64,000 nucleotides of DNA from Chloroflexota bacterium. Lineage in GTDB: Bacteria > Chloroflexota > Dehalococcoidia > UBA3495. The DNA is taken from positions 1 through 64,000 of the forward strand of contig JADFNR010000002.1 in assembly GCA_022563275.1 (NCBI GenBank). Direction: 5' to 3'. The notes beneath the pieces were generated by a model that saw only the letters and a program-made list of their open reading frames with translations, was not told the origin of the DNA and made no database searches. Below, one piece after another: positions 50,261 through 59,433 of this stretch. The translations under genes and the position numbers were made by a program. Every line of letters starts with the position of its first letter. Position 1 is the stretch's first letter.

Positions 50261-51343
50261 CTAGGTCACCGGGGCGCCTTGGAAGTTGGGCATTACCTCT
50301 TTGGCGAACAGCTCGATGGACCGCAGGACCTTCTCGTGGGCCAGTCCAGGGAACCCGAAGGTGCCAAACACATGGTTGATGCCGGCCGCCTGCGTCTCTT
50401 TGAGGCGCTCGATGACCACCTCGGGTGTTCCCACCAGTGGCGGCAGGCCGGCGTGGCCCGGATCGTCGCGGCGGTCCCGGTCGTTCTGCCGGTTGGCCCA
50501 GTGCTCGTAACCCGGAGGCACGTTCCCGTCCTTGTCGATGGGTAAGCCGATCAGGCCGTTGTTGCCTTCGGACCGCAGGATGCGCGAGGAGAAATTCTGC
50601 AACTCAGCGGCGTCGCGCTCGGCTTCTTCCATGGTCGGCGCCACGTAGATTCCCTTGGCCATGGGCGGGTCCAGGTGTTTGTGGGGGTGGCCGTACTCGT
50701 CCATCTTATCCCGCCAAGCTTGAATCACCTGTGGCGCCTGGCCCAGGATGTCGGTGGGCCCGCCGGCGATGACCTGGATCTGGTTCTTGGCGGCGAAGTC
50801 GATGCTGGCGGGCGAGGTGCTCACGGCCTGGAACAGGGGCGGATGGGGCTGCTGCAAAGGCTTGGGCAGCACCCACAGATTGTCCACGTTGGTGAACTTG
50901 CCGTGGTAGGTTAGCGTCTCCTCGGTCCATGCTTTTTGGATGACATCCACTGCCTCATAGAACCTTTCGCGGCTCTCGTTGATGTCCACACCGATGCCGT
51001 CGAACTCCTGGCGCTGGTAGCCGGAGCCGACCCCCAGGTTGAGCCGCCCGCCGCTGATGTTGTCGAGCATGGCTGCCTCTTCGGCCACCATGATGGGGTT
51101 GTGCAGGGGAAGCACCACCACGGCGGTGCCGATGCGGATCTGCTCGGTCCGGCCGGCAACCAACCCGGCGAAGGACCAGATGCCCGATAACAGTCCGTGA
51201 CGGGAGAACCGGTGCTCTCCCAGCCAGACCTCGTCGATGCCCAGTTGGTCGGCCAGTTCGATCTGTTTCATGGCTTCGTCCAGCGACTGCCGTTGCCCTT
51301 TGCTTTCGTGCCATGGAACGATGGTGAAGATTCCAAATTTCAT
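50261..51343 (-). CDS. LLM class flavin-dependent oxidoreductase
   Basis: A 360-residue luciferase-like monooxygenase. MKFGIFTIVPWHE starts the barrel; EVWLGEHRFSRHG, RIGTAVVVLPLHNPIMVAEEAAMLDNISGGRLNLGVGSGYQRQEFDGIGVD and WVLPKPLQQPHPPLFQA are characteristic of the alkanal-monooxygenase subgroup. It should need reduced flavin from a separate reductase. ATG 51343 is set by AAAGGAGA upstream; the 32-residue longer version is rejected. It is transcribed alone. Confidence 0.9.
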   Translation of the reverse strand: MKFGIFTIVPWHESKGQRQSLDEAMKQIELADQLGIDEVWLGEHRFSRHGLLSGIWSFAGLVAGRTEQIRIGTAVVVLPLHNPIMVAEEAAMLDNISGGRLNLGVGSGYQRQEFDGIGVDINESRERFYEAVDVIQKAWTEETLTYHGKFTNVDNLWVLPKPLQQPHPPLFQAVSTSPASIDFAAKNQIQVIAGGPTDILGQAPQVIQAWRDKMDEYGHPHKHLDPPMAKGIYVAPTMEEAERDAAELQNFSSRILRSEGNNGLIGLPIDKDGNVPPGYEHWANRQNDRDRRDDPGHAGLPPLVGTPEVVIERLKETQAAGINHVFGTFGFPGLAHEKVLRSIELFAKEVMPNFQGAPVT

Positions 51344-51538
51344 CTGTGGATCTCCTTTGTTGACGTGATTACGTTTGGGGATAGACCCAGTTGACCATCC
51401 GCGATGGACTCGGGGGAAGATCTCGGGCCGTTGGAGCAAGGATACACCGGCTTAGGCGCGGGGGACAAGAATCATGTCTAGCTCGAAGGACCGGGTAGGC
51501 CATCTGCCACCGGCGGGCCTGAACCTGCTTTTGTTCCG

Positions 51539-52528
51539 TTAGCTAGGGGCTACCTGGCTTTCCCCACTTAACCGGGTGTCGCCGTTCAATGGAACGCGGG
51601 CGTCTGAAGACCAGCCCAACAGTCCGGCGGCAAAGTGGAACACCGCATAGGTCTCCAGACCGAAGGGCAGGTAACCGCCGTACCCCAGCAGTGGCATCTG
51701 GAAGATCCGGGCGAAATCGAAGATCCCGACGTTGTATTCCCAACTCTCCGAAGCCGCGTTATTCCACATCTCCCAGAAGAACCCGCAGACCAACGCGCCA
51801 AGGGCAAAGGCGATGACCAAGCGCCAATCACCGTTCCTGACTTGGGCAATGATGCTGGGCCTGCCCATGAGGCAATTGATGGGGTCGAAGATGAAGAACA
51901 GGCTCACCCAGGTGAGGGGGAACAGGTAAGCCGGCCACACCAGCAGCGCGGCCAAGGACAAAACGCCGGTGACAGCCATCAACGCGACCTGCCGGCGATC
52001 CAAAATAATGGCTGGCAGACGGGCGAACCGCTTGACGAAACCAAGGGAGCCGATGAGCTCGGACACCTCGAACACCGCGGGAATGACCACCGAGAACGCC
52101 AGGGATGACTCCAGGTAATCCAACAGGTTGGTGTTCGCTTCCCCCCCGATGTACACCCAGTTCTGGGTCAAGTGGTTGATGCCCTCGAACGCCCACCAGT
52201 AGGGCATGGCGACGATGAACATCAACGCCATGATCTTGGGGCTCCTGACGATCAGTGACGTCCCGGTGCGCCTTAGGACCAGACCGTCGATGGCGAGGAT
52301 GAATCCCAGCCATAGCGGGAAGAACGTGTACTGAAGGCCGGCCCCGCTCTGCGCCCAAGACAGGGGCCAGGCGATGCAGATCATGAGCAGGCCCAACAGC
52401 CCCCGGTAGGGAAGCACGTAGCGTTGCAGCGGCTTTTTCCGCAGGGGAATCCGGCGCACTGGCAACCGGTCATCGCGGATAAGCACCAGGCTTTCCAGCG
52501 ATGCTCTTACGTCGAGATACTTAAGCAC
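51539..52528 (-). CDS. Polytopic membrane protein of unknown function
   Basis: A 329-residue protein with about eight hydrophobic helices (for example LLGLLMICIAWPLSWA, IMALMFIVAMPYWWAF, VALMAVTGVLSLAALLVWPAYLF, LVIAFALGALVCGFFWEMWNNAA). Two repeats of a Trp-rich helix end, YWWAFEG and FFWEMWNN, hint at an internal duplication. A polar N-terminus of ~40 residues is cytoplasmic by charge. I do not recognise the family. The neighbouring genes on the same strand (LLM, amidase) are separated by more than 75 nt. Confidence 0.65.
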   Translation of the reverse strand: MLKYLDVRASLESLVLIRDDRLPVRRIPLRKKPLQRYVLPYRGLLGLLMICIAWPLSWAQSGAGLQYTFFPLWLGFILAIDGLVLRRTGTSLIVRSPKIMALMFIVAMPYWWAFEGINHLTQNWVYIGGEANTNLLDYLESSLAFSVVIPAVFEVSELIGSLGFVKRFARLPAIILDRRQVALMAVTGVLSLAALLVWPAYLFPLTWVSLFFIFDPINCLMGRPSIIAQVRNGDWRLVIAFALGALVCGFFWEMWNNAASESWEYNVGIFDFARIFQMPLLGYGGYLPFGLETYAVFHFAAGLLGWSSDARVPLNGDTRLSGESQVAPS

Positions 52529-52603
52529 CAGTTAAATCTCTCACAATGCCGAGGAAATGGCAATCCATCACGACGTCGGACCGAGGGCTGATCCGCTAGC
52601 CAG

Positions 52604-54004
52604 TTAAACATCGGGCCTACGAGAATACCAGCCGGTTTCTTGCTCGTAAACGTGGCCGGCGCGTAATACCGTGCTCTCGTCAAAGGGCCGGCCCGCGATC
52701 TGCAAGCCGATGGGCAAGCCCGTGGCGGTAAAGCCGCAGGGCACGCTCAGGGCCGGGACGTTGGCCAGGCTGAAGGTGGTGGTCAGCAACCAGGGGATCC
52801 GGTTGCCCTTCCCCTTGCCGTCGATCACCGGGTCCGGCTCCAGGAGTTGAGCGGCAACTCCGCTGGTTGGGGACAACAACAGATCGACGCCGCCGAAGGC
52901 CGCCAATACCTGGTCCCGCAGCAGAGACCTGAGCCGCAGGCCTTTGTAGTAAACGGGCGCGGGCATGATGCTGCCCACCATGTAGGCGATGCGGTTATCG
53001 TGGGCGATGTCTCTGGGCCGGTCACGCAGCAATTCACGGTAGGTGACTGGCGCCTCCACCCTGATGGCGCCGGAGATGGTCCCGGCGTTGGCCGCCAGCG
53101 GTATCGACAACTCCTCCACCCGGGCGCCCATCTCGCTCATCTTGGCGGCGGCGGCCAGCACCGCTTGGCGGACCTCTTCCTCCACCAGACCGGTGTAGAG
53201 GAGCTCCTGGACGATACCCACCCTCAGGCCCTTGATCCCGCCCGTTAAGGCAGCCCGGTAGTCCGGGACCGGCTCATGGCTGCTCAGTCTATCCTTGGGG
53301 TCGTGGCCCGCGATCGCCGCCAGGGTTATGGCGCAATCTTCCACCGTCCGTCCCAGAGGACCGATGGTGTCCATCGAGCGCATGCCGGGCATCACCCCAT
53401 AGCGGCTGACGCGTCCCCAGGTGGGGCGGAGCCCAGCCAGACCGCACCATGACGCCGGGAACCGCACAGAACCTCCCGTGTCCTCGCCCAGGGCCGTGGC
53501 GCAGAGAAAGGCCGCCGTGGCCGCCCCCGATCCGCTGCTGGAGCCTCCGGTGGACCGTTCCAGGTCCCAGGGGTTTCGGGGCGGGTCGAACTGATGGGAC
53601 AGGCCAGTGGTGGCGAACTCAGTCATGTTGAGCTTGCCCAAGAGCACGGCGCCGGCCGCTTTCAGGTTGGCGATGACCGTTGCGTCGACCGTGGGAATGA
53701 AGTCATTGAACACCGGAGACCCGCCGGTGGTCAGGATTCCCTCGGTGTGGATCTGGTCTTTAACGGCAACCGGAACGCCGTGCATCGGACCCCGGTAGTC
53801 GCCCCGGGCAATCTCTTGTTCCGCCCTTTTGGCGGCTTCCAGAGCCAGATCGGCGGTCACGGTCACGTAGGCGCGGAATTTACTGTCCAGCGACTCGATG
53901 CGTTCCAGATAAGCCTCGGTCGCCTCCACGGGAGAGACCTCCTTGGAGGCCATCAAGTCGGACAACTCCGATGCGCTGAGGAAAGGCAGTTCGGACTTAT
54001 TCAT
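52604..54004 (-). CDS. Amidase signature family protein (GatA-like)
   Basis: A 466-residue amidase. The Ser-Ser-Lys triad is complete: Lys in VPVAVKDQIHTEG, the cis-Ser and nucleophile Ser in the STGGSSSGSGAATAAF signature and GEDTGGSVRFPASWCGLAGLRPTWGRVSRYG. It hydrolyses an amide to acid and ammonia. The GatA paralogue of tRNA amidation is possible, but the lack of gatB/gatC nearby and the catabolic surroundings favour a free-standing amidase. A good promoter (54065-54093) lies upstream. Confidence 0.9.
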   Translation of the reverse strand: MNKSELPFLSASELSDLMASKEVSPVEATEAYLERIESLDSKFRAYVTVTADLALEAAKRAEQEIARGDYRGPMHGVPVAVKDQIHTEGILTTGGSPVFNDFIPTVDATVIANLKAAGAVLLGKLNMTEFATTGLSHQFDPPRNPWDLERSTGGSSSGSGAATAAFLCATALGEDTGGSVRFPASWCGLAGLRPTWGRVSRYGVMPGMRSMDTIGPLGRTVEDCAITLAAIAGHDPKDRLSSHEPVPDYRAALTGGIKGLRVGIVQELLYTGLVEEEVRQAVLAAAAKMSEMGARVEELSIPLAANAGTISGAIRVEAPVTYRELLRDRPRDIAHDNRIAYMVGSIMPAPVYYKGLRLRSLLRDQVLAAFGGVDLLLSPTSGVAAQLLEPDPVIDGKGKGNRIPWLLTTTFSLANVPALSVPCGFTATGLPIGLQIAGRPFDESTVLRAGHVYEQETGWYSRRPDV

Positions 54005-54064
54005 TGGGTTTCATACCAGACACGGAGTTAGGCAAGACACAGAGATCGGCCGGAGATTTACAGC

Positions 54065-54093
54065 ATGATAGGCGGGCGTTGTTGGCCGGTCAA
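54065..54093 (-). promoter_or_regulatory. Promoter of the amidase gene
   Basis: Minus-strand TTGACC (54093-54088), 17-nt spacer, TATCAT (54070-54065). Confidence 0.55.
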
Positions 54094-54116
54094 TAAGCAG
54101 TCCAGGTCCCGCACGG

Positions 54117-54122
54117 TATAAT
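54117..54122 (+). promoter_or_regulatory. -10 element of the deaminase-like gene
   Basis: TATAAT, 90 nt before the start at 54212; no clear -35. Confidence 0.4.
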
Positions 54123-54211
54123 ACTCCTTCTTTCAAAGGCGTTAGCCTCAATCACCCGCTATTGCCGGATATCTTAGTCAAAACCAAAGGCCCCGAGGTT
54201 TGAAGAAGTAA

Positions 54212-55591
54212 ATGCCAGACGCAACAATTAAGATCGAAGGCGCCCGTTTCATCATCACCATGGACCCCCAGCGCCGTATCATCGCCGACGGCTCGCTGGT
54301 CGTCCAAGGCCAGCACATCCTCCAGGTCGGCAAGGCGGCGGAGTTGGCGCCGGTCCAGGCTGACCGGGTGATCGACGCGCGCGACATGGTGGTCACCCCG
54401 GGGTTCTGCAACGGGCACATGCACATCAGCTACGCCCATGCCACCAGGGGCATCTTCCCCGATGACCTGGGCTCGGCCTACCTGCCCAACGTATTCAAGC
54501 TGCAGGCAATCATGACTGAAGACGAGGAGTTCCACACCAGCCTGCTGGCCATCACGGAACTGCTGAAGTACGGCACCACCACCTTTTTGGACCCCGGCAG
54601 CACCAAGCACCTAGACCGGTGCCTGGATGCCTACCGGCAAGCCGGCTGCCGGATAATCGTTGGGAGCCACGTCACCGACCGGCCCAACACCCTGAACCTG
54701 CCGGTCTCCACCACCGCCGACGCCGTCAGCACCGTTGAAACGACCATCCGGGAATTCGATGGGCAGTTGGACGGCCGGGTCCGGGCTTGGGCCATGCCCT
54801 TCGCCCCGAACGCCTGCACCGATGAACTGCTGACCCAATGCAAACGCCTGGCGGACCAGTACGGCACCGGACTCACCCTGCACTACAACAACGGCCCGAA
54901 TTATGTGGAAACCAGCCTCAAGGAAACGGGCCTGAGGCCGACCCAATACCTGGAGAAGCTGGGCGTTCTAGGGGCCAATGTGACCCTTTCCCACATGCTT
55001 GGTCTGGACGAGAGCGAGGTGGAAGTGCTGGCCCGCACCGGCACCAGGGCGGTGGTGGTCCCAACGGCAGCGGTCAAGGGCGGCGCCGGCATGACCCAGA
55101 CCGGGCTATTGCCCGAGATGCTGGAAGCCGGCATGGCTGTGGGTCTGGGCACCGATGCCGGCAACAACTCCAATCTCCTTGAGACCAACCGCGCCATGTA
55201 TCTGATCGCGGTGCTGTACAAAGACGCACGGCAAGACTCACGGACCATCCCCGCCGAGACGGCCCTGGAGATGGCGACCATCCAGGGAGCAGAGGCCCTG
55301 GGCCTGGACGGAGAGATCGGCTCCCTGGAACCTGGAAAGAAAGCCGACCTGGTGTTGTACGACACCCGCCGGGTGGAATGGCAGACATTGTTCAATCCAG
55401 TGAACAATCTGGTCTACAACGCCGACGGCCGGAGTGTCCACCTGGTGATGGTGGACGGCAAGATCGTCGTGGAGGACCACAAGCCGCTGTTCGTTGACGA
55501 GTGGGAATTGGCCCAGAAGGTCCAGGGCATCGGCGAGGATATGCTGGCCCGGACCGGCCTGTCCTTCCCGTCCCGCTGGCCGATCGTCTGA
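54212..55591 (+). CDS. Amidohydrolase of the chlorohydrolase/deaminase group
   Basis: A 459-residue protein resembling TrzN/AtzA/SsnA-type aminohydrolases. GFCNGHMHISYAHA has the HxH pair, LTLHYNNGPNYVE the third His, TLSHMLGLD the fourth and GLGTDAGNNSN the aspartate. In deaminases the third His is followed by an acid as H-x-x-E; here it is H-Y-N-N, so the usual proton shuttle is missing and the reaction may differ. The C-terminus (GEIGSLEPGKKADLVLYD) closes the sandwich domain. It starts a run of four plus-strand genes. Confidence 0.85.
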   Translation: MPDATIKIEGARFIITMDPQRRIIADGSLVVQGQHILQVGKAAELAPVQADRVIDARDMVVTPGFCNGHMHISYAHATRGIFPDDLGSAYLPNVFKLQAIMTEDEEFHTSLLAITELLKYGTTTFLDPGSTKHLDRCLDAYRQAGCRIIVGSHVTDRPNTLNLPVSTTADAVSTVETTIREFDGQLDGRVRAWAMPFAPNACTDELLTQCKRLADQYGTGLTLHYNNGPNYVETSLKETGLRPTQYLEKLGVLGANVTLSHMLGLDESEVEVLARTGTRAVVVPTAAVKGGAGMTQTGLLPEMLEAGMAVGLGTDAGNNSNLLETNRAMYLIAVLYKDARQDSRTIPAETALEMATIQGAEALGLDGEIGSLEPGKKADLVLYDTRRVEWQTLFNPVNNLVYNADGRSVHLVMVDGKIVVEDHKPLFVDEWELAQKVQGIGEDMLARTGLSFPSRWPIV

Positions 55592-55654
55592 CCTGTCCCG
55601 CGGGCCAAGCGTCTTATCTGAAAACACATACTCGAATAAAAAGGGGAGACGGTA

Positions 55655-56359
55655 ATGTCCCAATTAGTTTTCATCCATGGGCCTGGGGCAGGAAGTTGCT
55701 CCGCCGGTTATCAATATCAGTTGGAACACTTCCCCGGCAGCCTGGCCCCGGACCTTCCTGGGCACCCGGAAGGCGAGTCGTTGGCCACCGTAGCCGATTA
55801 CACCCAGTGGCTGCGAGGCTGGCTCCACAAACAGGGGCACAACAAAGACTTGGTCCTTTCCGGGTTCACCCTGGGCGCCTGCGTGGCGTTGCAATACGCG
55901 CTGGACTACCCCGATGAGGTTGCCGGGCTGCTCTTGATGACCATCGCCATGCGTCCCAAAGAGCGTGCCCCCGGCGCTCTGGAGTTTCGCCTGAACGCCG
56001 CCAAAGATGAGAAGGTGCACGAGGAATGGCTGGACGCCATGCGCCACACGATGATGTTCATTGAGCCGGAACTCCGGGAGAAACTGATCGAGTGTCACAG
56101 AGTGGTCGGCCCGATCTCGCAGTACAACGACCTTGTGACCATCGACAGATTCGACGTGCGGGACCGCATCGGAGAGCTGAAGGCGCCCCTGACCCTGGTC
56201 CGGGGTGTGGATGACCCTGGCAAGCCTGCGGAGTACGAGTTGGAGATACACGAGGCGGTGCCCGGTTCTAAATACATCAAGCTGGAACAGGCAGGCCATT
56301 TTCCCATGGCCGAGCGCCCCGCCGACATCAACCGGGCCATCGAAGAATTGATGGCATAG
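55655..56359 (+). CDS. Alpha/beta hydrolase with Thr at the nucleophile position
   Basis: A 234-residue alpha/beta-hydrolase-fold protein: FIHGPGAGS is the oxyanion block, VRGVDDPGKP supplies the acid and LEQAGHFPMAERP the histidine. The nucleophile elbow, usually G-x-S-x-G, reads SGFTLGACVA, placing Thr instead of Ser. Activity by the standard mechanism is uncertain; a changed function or Thr nucleophile is possible. It follows the deaminase-like gene by 63 nt and precedes a DinB-type gene by 15 nt. Confidence 0.82.
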   Translation: MSQLVFIHGPGAGSCSAGYQYQLEHFPGSLAPDLPGHPEGESLATVADYTQWLRGWLHKQGHNKDLVLSGFTLGACVALQYALDYPDEVAGLLLMTIAMRPKERAPGALEFRLNAAKDEKVHEEWLDAMRHTMMFIEPELREKLIECHRVVGPISQYNDLVTIDRFDVRDRIGELKAPLTLVRGVDDPGKPAEYELEIHEAVPGSKYIKLEQAGHFPMAERPADINRAIEELMA

Positions 56360-56374
56360 GCAAATCTGAGGCCG

Positions 56375-57172
56375 ATGAACACGCTTGGAGTGGATATTCA
56401 TGAGGTGAGCCGGTCCATCGAGATCGTGGCCGGCCGCCTCGCTGTAATGGTCCGGGGCATCTCCGATCTTGATGTGCCCACCAAGGGCCTGGACTGGTCC
56501 ATCAGGGAGACTGCCTCCCACGTGGCGGCGGCGGCCGAGCTGAACACCGGTATCCTCAAAGGGACACTGGAGCCCCACGCGGTAGCGGACATCGCAGCCA
56601 TCAACAGCGAGGGTCTGACTCGGGTGGACCCCGGCAGTCCGGGGGAGTTGGCGAACGGTATTTTCCGGGCCGCCGAAGAATTAGCGGCCGCGGCCAGATC
56701 CCATCCAGCCGGTCAGCCCGTTCGCTGGGTGGACGGTGTCGAACAAGACGCCGGCACGGTGCTGGCGGCTGTATTGGGCGAATTTTTGGTCCATGGATTC
56801 GACATCGCCAGGTCGGTGGGGCAAAGCTGGGATATCCGCAAACAGCATGCCGCCCAGGTCCTAGCCGGCACAGCGCCAGCCATGCCATTGTTCGTGCACC
56901 GGGAGAATGCCGCTGGATTCAACGGCTCCTACGACGTCAGGGTGCGCGGCGGCGTGCGGTTCGTCGCTCGCTTCAATGACGGAGTCTTGACCATAGAATC
57001 ACCTGGACCAAAAGGGGCGGACTGCTACCTGTGGGCGGACCCGGTGGCGATGCTCCTGGTCTTCTACGGGCGGGTTAACCAGTGGGGCCAGGTAGCGAGG
57101 GGAAAGATGCTGTCCTGGGGCCGCAAGCCGTGGCTGGGGCTCAAGTTCAAGGGCCTGATCATTGACCCGTAA
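56375..57172 (+). CDS. Maleylpyruvate isomerase-type/DinB-fold protein with SCP2-like tail
   Basis: A 265-residue protein. The N-terminal ~160 residues form the four-helix DinB/MDMPI bundle: WSIRETASHVAAAAEL and AAVLGEFLVHGFDIARSVGQSWD carry the metal-binding histidines. The C-terminal ~95 residues (GVRFVARFNDGVLTIES...DCYLWADPVAMLLVFYGR) resemble an SCP2 sterol-carrier module, the arrangement seen in TIGR03083 proteins. In actinobacteria these use mycothiol as cofactor; the thiol used here is unknown. It follows the hydrolase gene by 15 nt. Confidence 0.78.
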   Translation: MNTLGVDIHEVSRSIEIVAGRLAVMVRGISDLDVPTKGLDWSIRETASHVAAAAELNTGILKGTLEPHAVADIAAINSEGLTRVDPGSPGELANGIFRAAEELAAAARSHPAGQPVRWVDGVEQDAGTVLAAVLGEFLVHGFDIARSVGQSWDIRKQHAAQVLAGTAPAMPLFVHRENAAGFNGSYDVRVRGGVRFVARFNDGVLTIESPGPKGADCYLWADPVAMLLVFYGRVNQWGQVARGKMLSWGRKPWLGLKFKGLIIDP

Positions 57173-57199
57173 TCACACGAAGGATTTGAGGGGCTAAAG

Positions 57200-58156
57200 A
57201 TGAAAGTTGCCGTTTTGGGAGCGGGGGCGCTTGGTTCTATATTGGCCGGTCATTTGGCGCGGGCCGGAGAAGACGTAACTTTGATCGCCCGAGGTGACCG
57301 GGCCGGATATCTGAAGGAAAACGGGATCACCATAACCGGGGTGGCCGAATTCAACACCCCTTGCCCCATAACGTCGGACCCCAGTGAGTTGCGCGACACC
57401 GACGTCTTGATCGTAACGGTTAAGACTCATGACATGGAGGCCGCGATCTCCAGTTTGGCCCACGTCAGATTTTCCAGTGTGATCTCCGTACAGAACGGAG
57501 TCCATTTAAATGAACAACTAGCAGGGTTTTTTGGCGCAGCCTGTACAGTTGGTTCATCTGCTTATTTCAGCGGCGAGATGTCGCCGAACGGTGATGTGCG
57601 GTTCACCGTTAACGACGGGTTTTTTATCGGAGAGCTGCCCGAGGGAGTATCGGACCGGGTCCAAGACCTGTCGGCGATGCTGCAGAATACCGGCATAAAA
57701 TCCGAACCGGTCGCCAACATACAGACGTTCCAATGGTCAAAGTTCGCGGCGTGGGGGGCGGCAGCGCCGGTGAGCATCCTGACTCGGCTGGCGACCTACA
57801 GATTTTTGTTGGACCGAGACTCCGCATTGATCTTTGCTAGAATCGCGCGTGAAATTGCAGGTATCGCCGACAAAATGGGAATCACTGTGGAAAATAGCGG
57901 CCTATTCCCGGTAAAAGCGTGGGTGAGCGGGTCAGAAGAAGAGGCCGTATCGATGTTGCAAGAATTAGGCGCATATCTTGAAGCGAATGCACCCGAGCAC
58001 CGGGTATCTATCCTGCAAGACCTGGAACGGGGACGGCGGTTGGAGATCGACGAGACGTTGGGATATGCGGTGGCGGAGGCACGCCGGCTCGATGTCCCGG
58101 CTCCGACGTTGGAAACGTGCTATGGACTTCTCAGAGGGATTAACCGGAATCTGTAG
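57200..58156 (+). CDS. 2-dehydropantoate 2-reductase-like protein
   Basis: A 318-residue protein of the ketopantoate reductase (PanE/ApbA) family. The NADP motif GAGALG is at residues 7-12 (VLGAGALGS), and ISVQNGV and the C-terminal SILQDLERGRRLEIDET hold the expected glutamate. In PanE the catalytic lysine is followed by N at +4 and +8 (KLxxNxxxNP); here the stretch is KFAAWGAAAP, so the lysine remains but both asparagines are lost. It may reduce another 2-oxo acid. It lies 27 nt after the DinB-type gene. Confidence 0.85.
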   Translation: MKVAVLGAGALGSILAGHLARAGEDVTLIARGDRAGYLKENGITITGVAEFNTPCPITSDPSELRDTDVLIVTVKTHDMEAAISSLAHVRFSSVISVQNGVHLNEQLAGFFGAACTVGSSAYFSGEMSPNGDVRFTVNDGFFIGELPEGVSDRVQDLSAMLQNTGIKSEPVANIQTFQWSKFAAWGAAAPVSILTRLATYRFLLDRDSALIFARIAREIAGIADKMGITVENSGLFPVKAWVSGSEEEAVSMLQELGAYLEANAPEHRVSILQDLERGRRLEIDETLGYAVAEARRLDVPAPTLETCYGLLRGINRNL

Positions 58157-58505
58157 CCGGAGGACGGCCCCATCTCCGACACGGTCGAGCGCCGATTCTA
58201 TCGAGCGTCCTCCCCGATTAATCGTGGGGAAGTCTCCCCGATGTATCGGGGGACCTCACCTTGCCCCGGCGCGGGGCCTTGCCTCAATACTGTCATTCTG
58301 AGGAGCGCTCCCGACTGGTCGGGAAACAATCTCGTTTTGCGGTGCAGGCGCGTTCGACTAGAGCAATGAGACCCCTCGCTACCCTCGGGGTGACATAAAA
58401 ATACGGCATCTAGTTCCGTATGCTAGGTGTCCTAAAGGTTATGAGGCAACGCCCCGGCGCGGGGGAAGGTACTGCGTGTTTCCGCCGGTTCGAGGGAGGG
58501 AGCTT
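58157..58505. repeat. Intergenic repeat cluster
   Basis: A non-coding 350-bp stretch between convergent genes, made of short palindromes: CCCCGAT/ATCGTGGGG near 58216-58231, TCCCCGAT-GT-ATCGGGGGA near 58236-58254, and CTCCCGAC/GTCGGGA near 58309-58325. It also has the sequence CATTCTGAGGAGCG...AATCTCG and CCCTCGCTACCCTCGGGGTGAC (58374-58395), which are arms of dispersed repeats widespread in bacterial intergenic DNA. No gene is seen. Confidence 0.65.
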
Positions 58506-59399
58506 TCAGCCTTTGGCGGGGAGGTATTTCTGGTACCAGGCCACGGTTTCATCCATGACCTGGGAGAAGGCCGGCTCCGCGTAGACCTCGTAGTGGCCGA
58601 CGCCCTTGAGAATGACCAGTTTCTTGGGCTCCCCGGCGTTGGCGTATAGCTGCTCCGACTCCTCCGGCGGCACCAGGCGGTCGTCGCTGCTGGTGATGAA
58701 CAGGATGGGCCTAGGGGATATGTGGCCCACGATCCACTCGGGGTTGAAGCCGATGGTGTCGTCAACGTATTCCACGGGTATGGTCCCCACGGCGGCGGGA
58801 TTGTTCTTGCGGGCGGCGGCGGCCAGTTCGGCCGACTGACGGTCGGGAAGGAGTATCTCAGCCCTCTCCACCATCTCAGATTTTCCGGTTAGGGCACGCT
58901 GCTCCCGGTCGGCCTTGGAACGGTCCAACAGGTCGAACCATTCGTCCATGCGCCGCACGCGGCTCATCCACCGGGCGCCGTGTCCGATGCCGACCACGCT
59001 GACGATGCACTTGGCCCGCTCATCGACAGCCCCGACCCAAGAAACGGTGGCCCCGCCATAGCTGGTGCCGTAGATGCCGATGCTATCTTCGTTGACCTCG
59101 GGTTGGAGGCCCAAGTAAGTCATGGCGGCCTGCACGTCGGCGACGCGGCTATATGGAACCAGGCGGTTGGGGCTGACGCCCTCGCTGTCGCCCCAGCCTT
59201 TGTAGTCGAAGGTCATCACCACGTAGCCCGCTTCGTTCAGGACCCGTGCGTTGTCGGGCAGGTACAGGTCCTTGACCCCGGTGTAGCCGTGGCACAGGAG
59301 TACCGCGGAGCGCGTTTCGCCCGCGGCCAGGCCGTCGGGAACATAGACATCGCCGCAAAGTTTGAAGCCCTCGCTGTAGAACTCGATGGCGCGTTTCAT
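58506..59399 (-). CDS. Alpha/beta hydrolase (S9/X-Pro-type acyl hydrolase fold)
   Basis: A 297-residue hydrolase. LLCHGYTGVKD is the oxyanion block, GIYGTSYGGATV has the nucleophile Ser113, TSSDDRLVPPEE the acid and LKGVGHYEVY the histidine. An internal helical lid spans about 130-215. It resembles the UPF0227/dipeptidyl-peptidase-like esterases. It follows the FAD oxidoreductase gene by 34 nt on the same strand, forming an operon. Confidence 0.88.
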   Translation of the reverse strand: MKRAIEFYSEGFKLCGDVYVPDGLAAGETRSAVLLCHGYTGVKDLYLPDNARVLNEAGYVVMTFDYKGWGDSEGVSPNRLVPYSRVADVQAAMTYLGLQPEVNEDSIGIYGTSYGGATVSWVGAVDERAKCIVSVVGIGHGARWMSRVRRMDEWFDLLDRSKADREQRALTGKSEMVERAEILLPDRQSAELAAAARKNNPAAVGTIPVEYVDDTIGFNPEWIVGHISPRPILFITSSDDRLVPPEESEQLYANAGEPKKLVILKGVGHYEVYAEPAFSQVMDETVAWYQKYLPAKG

Positions 59400-59433
59400 C
59401 GGTCGTGCTCCTATTCAGATGGATAGAAGGGGG

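Noticed and set aside
52604..54004. GatA subunit of Glu-tRNA(Gln) amidotransferase
   Set aside because: No gatB or gatC nearby and the context is catabolic; kept as a general amidase, though GatA cannot be excluded from sequence alone.
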